64,000 bases of DNA from JAIBBV01 sp044347745 (GTDB lineage Bacteria > Bdellovibrionota_C > UBA2361 > JAFLCA01), in contig JBIKUD010000011.1 of the NCBI GenBank assembly GCA_044347745.1, positions 1 through 64,000 on the forward strand. The letters are read 5' to 3'. Below, piece by piece: positions 59,017-64,000 of the stretch; positions within the stretch are counted from its first letter, which is position 1, and each line of letters opens with the position of its first letter. Position numbers and translations under genes: made by a program. The notes beneath the pieces were generated by a model. That model had not been told where the DNA came from. It saw nothing but the letters and a program-made list of their open reading frames with translations, and did no database searches.

Positions 59017-60930
59017 CTAAAACCCAAACAAGCCGCCGGATTTCTTCTTTTCCCCACCAAGTAATTTTTGCAGTGCCCCAGTAGCTTTTTCGCGTAGGGC
59101 CCCCGAAGTTGCAGCGGTAATAATCTTCGCAAGGTCTGGGAGCACTACCAGCTTAGGTGCCTTGCCTTGAATTGCGATTGGGAATACGAGGCGTTCCTCA
59201 GCATTGCGCAGAGCTTGCAGCTCCTTCGTTTTTGCAATTAAGGCGGCAGATATAGCAGGATCAAAAAGAATGTCAGCCTGCATGTCAACCACAGCATCAA
59301 AGCCAGCCCGTCCGCGAGCAGCGAGGTTAAACACCGTGCTGAGCAACTTTAGATTTTGGGTGCTAAGCCCACCACCCGCAATTATGAAGTCCCCAGAGAG
59401 TTCCTTAAGTGCGGTGTCCGGAGAACTTACTGCCTCTCTTGACTCAGCAGGCACCCCTGATTCTAACGAGCCGGAGAGAAATGGAAGGTTTTTAACTGCC
59501 CGCAGCACATCACCGGCTAGGTTTACTCCCTTTAAGGTGCCATCGCTTAGCTTAAAGCTGGCTGTTCCATTAAGGCTTTCCATCATTTTTTCGCCGAGGA
59601 TGCCCCGTAGCTGACCGGAAGTATTACTGAGTACGCCAGTAATAATTTGTGGGGCTTGGGGTGCGAGCCCTGCACTTAATTCCTCCATTTTTATGTTCTG
59701 AACGGAGAAATTTGATTCAAACGATTGAGTATTTTGTTTAAGGAGTGCTGAGGCAGTCACCGTGCCGCTAAAGGCAGCGAGGTTAAATTTTGAAAGTTTG
59801 AGTTCTTGAGAATTAAGTGCGGCTTCAAAATCAGCTTTGAGGGGCGCAGATCCAAGAAGGAATCCAATTCCGTTTGATGCAACTTGCTGGGTTCCGTTAC
59901 TCGAACTCAGTTTAATTTCGCCACTCAGATCGCTAATCATCAGCGCTCCTTTCGATACCCCGAGGGAGCTGAGAGTAATTGCGCCTTGTGCTTGAAGTTC
60001 GGAGCCGCGTAGTTCGCCATTTAATCTTGGACGCACCTGACCGGATACTTTTACTTCATTAAGTGCTGGTGCGAGCGGCGCCAGGGATTGTAGTCCCTGT
60101 AGATCGAGTGCTTCAGGCGAATCTAACTCAAATTTGATGGACTGCTTCTTGACGTTTCCTTTGGCGTTTAGCGCTACTTGTCCGTTCAATAGTACGAGCG
60201 CAACTTTTTGAGCCTCAAACGCACCAGAATCAATATCAAGTGTTATCGAGGGTGAGCCAAATTTTAGAGTAAAATTATCCGCAGCCCTGACATTTCCTGT
60301 AAGCTTCCCTAAAGAAAGAGTACTGCCTGATACTGTGGCTGAAGTGGCAACAGTTACTTCCTGCACCTGTACTTTTTTGCCGGTGTCTTTGTCAGTTAGG
60401 GTGAGAGAAGCCTTTTCAAGACGAAATTCATCCAGTGCGAAAGAGGTGCCGGGAGGAAGTGCTGGTATTGAAGCTGCCTTGTCCGTGTTTCCCGTACCGC
60501 CGCTCGGTGTTTGGTTTCCTTCTTTGGCTTGCGGGGAGTCGTCAGAACTTTCGAGGCCTTCTATTGATATTTTATTGTTGTGTTTGGTGAGGCGGAGTTC
60601 TGGTTGATTTATAAGCAGGCGGGAGACTTGAAGTTTGCCCGTAAGCAAAGGGAATAGCGCGACATCGAGCGCTAGATTTTTTAGTTGGAACCCTTTGCTT
60701 ACTGAGTTTTTCGGCTTTACCAGAACATCTTCAATTAAAACTGAAATACGCGGGAAAGCCTTTGCACTGAGGGCGCCAAGCGTCACGTCTGCCTTTAGTG
60801 CCTCACTGGCTGCCTTCTCAATTTGTGGTTTATATCCAGCGACAATTGAAGAAGCTTGAGAAGATAGGTACACAAGTCCACCTATTACAAGCAGCGCAAT
60901 TGAAACAAAAATTATCAGCAGCTTTTTCAT
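59017..60930 (-). CDS. AsmA-family inner-membrane protein (637 aa)
   Basis: An N-terminal helix (about 4-22) is followed by AsmA-type segments: QIEKAASEALKADVTLGALSAKAFPRISVLIEDV, FQLKNLALDVALFPLLTGKLQVSRLLINQPELRL, and a later GTASFKLSDGTLKGVNLAGDVLRAVKNLPF (the AsmA_2-like part). The C-terminus has LVFPIAIQGKAPKLVVLPDLAKI. AsmA-like proteins are periplasmic beta-groove proteins linked to lipid transport and outer-membrane assembly. ATG 60930 is chosen over GTG 60936. Confidence 0.88.
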   Translation of the reverse strand: MKKLLIIFVSIALLVIGGLVYLSSQASSIVAGYKPQIEKAASEALKADVTLGALSAKAFPRISVLIEDVLVKPKNSVSKGFQLKNLALDVALFPLLTGKLQVSRLLINQPELRLTKHNNKISIEGLESSDDSPQAKEGNQTPSGGTGNTDKAASIPALPPGTSFALDEFRLEKASLTLTDKDTGKKVQVQEVTVATSATVSGSTLSLGKLTGNVRAADNFTLKFGSPSITLDIDSGAFEAQKVALVLLNGQVALNAKGNVKKQSIKFELDSPEALDLQGLQSLAPLAPALNEVKVSGQVRPRLNGELRGSELQAQGAITLSSLGVSKGALMISDLSGEIKLSSSNGTQQVASNGIGFLLGSAPLKADFEAALNSQELKLSKFNLAAFSGTVTASALLKQNTQSFESNFSVQNIKMEELSAGLAPQAPQIITGVLSNTSGQLRGILGEKMMESLNGTASFKLSDGTLKGVNLAGDVLRAVKNLPFLSGSLESGVPAESREAVSSPDTALKELSGDFIIAGGGLSTQNLKLLSTVFNLAARGRAGFDAVVDMQADILFDPAISAALIAKTKELQALRNAEERLVFPIAIQGKAPKLVVLPDLAKIITAATSGALREKATGALQKLLGGEKKKSGGLFGF

Positions 60931-61235
60931 AAACACAAAGTTTCCAAAACATTATGTGAATCTCTCAGGTTGGGAGCTGATAAAACTGTAAACTACTGAT
61001 TCACATCCAGCAAGATTGCGATCTTCCAGAGAAACCGCTTGATCAATCACTTTAATCAGCGCAGCATACGAAAAATATTGAGGGCCTGGCCGCACAGGGG
61101 TGGTGATGAGCGCGTCGCCTCTGCGATGTTTTGTGAGGCCCTTCGTTCCTTTTCCTAAAATTAGTTATCCCGGACGGTTTATAACGACCGATTGGAGTGT
61201 AATTTAAAAAAACAGTCGACAGCTTTTGGAAGCTC
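60931..61235. other. 305-bp divergent gap, nothing recognised
   Basis: This is the shared upstream region of the AsmA and STAS-like genes. No clear gene or palindrome is visible in it. Confidence 0.4.
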
Positions 61236-61892
61236 ATGAATACTGACAACCTGCCAATCTTAGAAACCTATCTTGATAAAGTTGCTCAATCTGGTGCGGC
61301 CGCTGAGTCGTTGACCGACGCTGCTCCAGAGGAAGCGGTTAGCGTTCTACGGAGGGCTTTGACCCAGGATATGGATGCGCCGTTTCGAGGACAGGAGCTT
61401 GACGAAATTCATCTCCGCTTTCTTAGTAACGCTGCATTAGCCGCTCGTCTTGTGAAAGGGGAAGAGAGGCCTAGCTGGATCACCCCACTCAATGAATTGC
61501 TCAGCGGACGCCAAATATTGTTACCGCCGGTGTACACCCATGCCTGTGGGCTGTCGCATCTGCGCCTGGATCGCTGCCTCGTGCTTCAGTTCCCGTCAGA
61601 AACGCGCTGCCCCGAACCTGAGCCAATAATTAATGCTCTCAATTCTCTCACTTCTTCAAATGATGGCATTCAGCACTGGGTCCTCGATATGTCCGCCTGT
61701 TTGTCGCTTAAGCCGTCGTTATTGGCCTACTTGCTTGGATTTCAACACTCATTACGAGATTCAAGTCATATAGTTATGCTTTGGCTGCGCCAGGATGCGG
61801 TGCCTGAGGCGCTTATGCCCTCTGTGCGAAAAAGCTTTAAGGTAGAGAATCGCGGAGCTTTTCTCTTAACCATGCCCAGTAAGCCCGCGTAA
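61236..61892 (+). CDS. STAS-like domain protein of unknown role (218 aa)
   Basis: The N-terminal half is helical (PILETYLDKVAQSGAAAESL, EIHLRFLSNAALAARLVKG). The C-terminal ~70 residues follow the STAS plan: a strand IQHWVLDMSACLSL, a helix PSLLAYLLGFQHSLRD, a strand HIVMLWLRQDAVPEAL and a final SVRKSFKV helix. STAS domains bind nucleotides or act as anti-anti-sigma factors. The usual phosphorylatable Ser after the first strand is not clear (Ser at the D-M-S site or L-S-L-K). There is no kinase or sigma gene beside it. The msbA promoter lies downstream. Confidence 0.5.
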   Translation: MNTDNLPILETYLDKVAQSGAAAESLTDAAPEEAVSVLRRALTQDMDAPFRGQELDEIHLRFLSNAALAARLVKGEERPSWITPLNELLSGRQILLPPVYTHACGLSHLRLDRCLVLQFPSETRCPEPEPIINALNSLTSSNDGIQHWVLDMSACLSLKPSLLAYLLGFQHSLRDSSHIVMLWLRQDAVPEALMPSVRKSFKVENRGAFLLTMPSKPA

Positions 61893-61975
61893 CGCCGGCG
61901 CGCGAGCCCGCTCATTCGCAAAATTGCCCACAAAATCCAGTAGTTTTGGTTCGTTCCGCGGACTCTTCATGTTTT

Positions 61976-62004
61976 TTGATAAGTCCTTGAAAATATTATA
62001 TAGT
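61976..62004 (+). promoter_or_regulatory. sigma70-like promoter of msbA
   Basis: TTGATA (61976-61981), a 17-bp spacer and TATAGT (61999-62004) form a good -35/-10 pair, 50 bp before the msbA ATG. An AT-rich tract lies within the spacer. Confidence 0.65.
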
Positions 62005-62054
62005 GCGACGTCGCCGGCGAACTAACTTCACCAATTAGAACTAAAAATTTTTTC

Positions 62055-63932
62055 ATGTCAGTCCCCAAGAGCAAAAGCGAACAAGAATTTAAGTCTCACC
62101 TAGAGGCTGCTCCGCGAGTCCCTATTGGGGGGGCACTTTTGGGGCGTGTGCTGGGCTACCTTAGGCCGTACCGTTCTCAGTTTATTTTTGCATTATTTTG
62201 CATGGTTCTCTTTGGGGCTACGGATGGAGTGGTCCCATTCCTGGTCAAGTATGTGCTTGATGGGGTGTTTTCGGCGCACAATCGCGAGCTGCTCACGTTG
62301 TTGCCTCTTGCTCTAATTGTTTTTGCTCTTGTGCGTGCGTTACTTGATTTTGGTCAACAGTTTCTGATGGCCCGAATCGGGCATTTTATTGTGCGAGATA
62401 TTCGTAATCAATTTAATCGCCATATTCTCACACTCTCTCCTGATTTTTTTCTGCGAAACTCTTCCGCGCAGTTGCTTACGGGCATCACCAGCGACGTGGT
62501 ACTCGTGAGGACTTTGCTTACCGACTCGGCAGCCGCCGTTTTGCGAGATATTATTCGAGTTGTTGCTTTGCTTGGTTCGGCTATCTACCTCGATCCGGTC
62601 CTGGCCGGCATAGCCGCGTTGGCGTTTCCGCTCGGCATTCTTCCGGTGTATCGGTTTGGTAGAAAACTACGCAAGCTTAGCAAACAGGGACAAGATGCCA
62701 TTGGGGCGCTCTCTAGCATGATGTCAGAAGCGGTCGTCGGGCATAGGGTGGTAAAAATTTTCGCTCGCGAAGAAAAAGAAGCCCAAAGATTTGAAGCTGA
62801 AAATGAAAAACTAACTGCAACCTTTATTCGATCTGAAAAGTTTCGAGCGCTTACTGGCCCAGTCAATGAAGTGTTAGCTATGTTCGCCATCTCAGGAGTA
62901 ATTCTGTATGGTGGTTTTTCGGTAATGAGCGGTTTTCGGAGCCAGGGCGATTTTATTGCCTTCCTTATTGCCGTGTTTCTCATGTACGACCCATTTAAAA
63001 AATTAAGTCGCGTGAATGGTGTGGTGCAGCAAGGTTTGGCTGGAGCTCAGCGTATTTTTGAAGTGCTGGATGCACAAGCCTCTGTCGCGGACCCCAAAAC
63101 TCCACGCACATTAACCCCAAGTAATCAGCTTTGTTTTGAGAATGTTGCATTTAGTTATCGCAGCCAAGACGGAACGCTGGGTCGTAGCAGCTCGGAACGT
63201 GAACAGACTTTGGCGCTGCGTAATGTGTGCCTCGATATTCCTGAGGGGAAAACAGTTGCGATAGTGGGCTTTTCTGGAGCTGGAAAGTCAACCCTGGTAG
63301 ATCTTATTCCTCGATTCATGGATCCGGGCACTGGGCGCGTCACCCTCGGAGGGATAGATATTTCAACTGTTCGAATTGCTGAACTAAGGTCGCGGATAGC
63401 CATGGTTGGCCAGCATACGTTTCTGTTCAATGATACGGTTTTTAATAACATTTCCTACGGCAAGCCGGACGCGACGGAGCAGGAGGTGAAAGCTGCGGCC
63501 CAGGCTGCTTTTGCCGATGGATTTATTGAGCAGTTGCCTGCGCAGTACCACACCGTGTTAGGAGAGGGTGGTTTCTCACTTTCAGGTGGCGAGCGGCAGC
63601 GTATAGCAATTGCCCGTGCAATATTAAAAAATGCGCCAGTCCTTATCCTAGATGAAGCCACAGCCTCACTAGACAACCGAGCGGAGCGAGAGGTTCAGTC
63701 GGCTTTGGATGGGCTGCTTAAGGGACGCACGGCGATTGTAATTGCCCACCGATTATCGACCATTCGCAATGCTGATCTTGTCGTGGTAATGCGCGATGGC
63801 GCTATCGTTGAGCGTGGAACCCACGATCAGCTTTTGGCGCTTGGAGGCGAGTACTCCAAGCTGCATGATTTGCAGTTTGCAGACCGAGGTTCTGAGGTTG
63901 AGAACGCGGACAATCAAAAATTGGTGCAATAG
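62055..63932 (+). CDS. msbA: Lipid A/phospholipid flippase MsbA-type ABC transporter
   Basis: Homodimeric type IV ABC exporter. The N-terminal ~330 residues form six helices (first pair about 38-100). The nucleotide-binding domain has Walker A GFSGAGKST (about 405-413), signature LSGGERQR, Walker B VLILDEATASLD and the H-loop AHRLS. MsbA flips lipid A-core to the outer leaflet of the inner membrane. The length of 625 aa includes an N-terminal extension and a short acidic C-terminal tail. The stop overlaps the next gene by one base, suggesting an operon with further envelope genes beyond the window. Confidence 0.9.
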   Translation: MSVPKSKSEQEFKSHLEAAPRVPIGGALLGRVLGYLRPYRSQFIFALFCMVLFGATDGVVPFLVKYVLDGVFSAHNRELLTLLPLALIVFALVRALLDFGQQFLMARIGHFIVRDIRNQFNRHILTLSPDFFLRNSSAQLLTGITSDVVLVRTLLTDSAAAVLRDIIRVVALLGSAIYLDPVLAGIAALAFPLGILPVYRFGRKLRKLSKQGQDAIGALSSMMSEAVVGHRVVKIFAREEKEAQRFEAENEKLTATFIRSEKFRALTGPVNEVLAMFAISGVILYGGFSVMSGFRSQGDFIAFLIAVFLMYDPFKKLSRVNGVVQQGLAGAQRIFEVLDAQASVADPKTPRTLTPSNQLCFENVAFSYRSQDGTLGRSSSEREQTLALRNVCLDIPEGKTVAIVGFSGAGKSTLVDLIPRFMDPGTGRVTLGGIDISTVRIAELRSRIAMVGQHTFLFNDTVFNNISYGKPDATEQEVKAAAQAAFADGFIEQLPAQYHTVLGEGGFSLSGGERQRIAIARAILKNAPVLILDEATASLDNRAEREVQSALDGLLKGRTAIVIAHRLSTIRNADLVVVMRDGAIVERGTHDQLLALGGEYSKLHDLQFADRGSEVENADNQKLVQ

Positions 63933-64000
63933 TGACCCATGTTCAGGATACTACGTTAGGAAGTGCTGGTGCTGTTCCCGGTTTTGGCGCACGACTTAAG
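63932..64000 (+). CDS. Start of an unidentified gene cut by the window end
   Basis: A GTG at 63932, overlapping the msbA stop by one base, opens a frame through the last base (VQDTTLGSAGAVPGFGARLK). This is too short to classify. The tight overlap suggests co-transcription with msbA. Confidence 0.4.
   Translation, partial: MTHVQDTTLGSAGAVPGFGARLK

Noticed and set aside
62000..62026. CGCCGGCGAACTA near msbA that resembles one end of the ~460-bp repeat
   Set aside because: Too short and not accompanied by the other end or the conserved core.
1..64000. CRISPR array, rRNA genes, complete IS element or prophage
   Set aside because: No regularly spaced short repeats with unique spacers, no 16S/23S-like sequence, and no transposase, integrase or phage structural gene was seen.

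Overview
The window reads as chromosomal DNA of a Gram-negative bacterium. It carries the lipid A flippase MsbA, an AsmA-family envelope protein, a lipobox NlpD-like peptidase, and tgt-yajC-secD-secF in the usual order. Several traits recall lineages once grouped as Deltaproteobacteria: futalosine-type menaquinone genes, a head-to-head olefin operon, secreted proteins with Thr/Pro linkers or Cys-rich repeats, and Rhs proteins. No marker here fixes the phylum, so that placement is an inference. Coding density is high. Most intergenic gaps are short, and the larger ones are often filled by palindromic repeats rather than genes.

Layout. 0-6.2 kb: the end of an Rhs protein, a GT-C-like membrane protein, a PfkB sugar kinase, and a large secreted beta-propeller protein. 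6.3-10.7 kb: a 178-bp palindromic element, then tgt-yajC-secDF. 10.7-16.2 kb: a membrane-anchored methyltransferase, a class B DnaJ, a Pcm-like methyltransferase, a tandem Lrp/AsnC regulator, an NlpD-like peptidase, copy 1 of a ~460-bp element, and tRNA-Arg(CCU). 16.2-29.7 kb: ChrA, a GIDE-LemA pair, a DUF4259/leucine-rich protein, metG, an orphan 620-aa protein with a small cupin lipoprotein, TerC, a putative LAGLIDADG-derived multi-HTH protein, an SPFH-like membrane protein, menG and an EI24 protein. 29.7-40.1 kb: an accessory island with two proteins that share a 12-residue Trp/His repeat, a YwqK/MORN-like protein, and a 2035-aa Rhs toxin with an ADP-ribosyltransferase-like tip and a candidate immunity gene. 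40.3-44.8 kb: a menaquinone operon. 45-47 kb: a DEAD-box helicase behind a hairpin that buries its ribosome binding site, plus two small genes. 47.7-53.6 kb: a sugar-kinase-like gene and the oleA-oleBC-oleD operon, closed by copy 2 of the ~460-bp element. 54-64 kb: pta, a split AtuA pair, a third inverted-repeat element, a secreted Cys-rich protein, AsmA, a STAS-like protein, and msbA.

The main points of interest are these. (1) The menaquinone operon encodes two proteins that resemble the radical-SAM enzymes MqnE/MqnC but lack the CX3CX2C cluster motif. One of them is fused to MqnA. (2) A W-P-x-x-H-x4-S-x2 repeat occurs about 25 times in one secreted protein and about four times at the C-terminus of its neighbour. 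(3) A protein combines two degenerate LAGLIDADG-like halves with three putative helix-turn-helix segments. (4) Three families of terminal-inverted-repeat or palindromic elements tend to sit exactly at stop codons. (5) A stem-loop covers the Shine-Dalgarno of the DEAD-box helicase. All family assignments were made by eye from the sequence; no database search was run.
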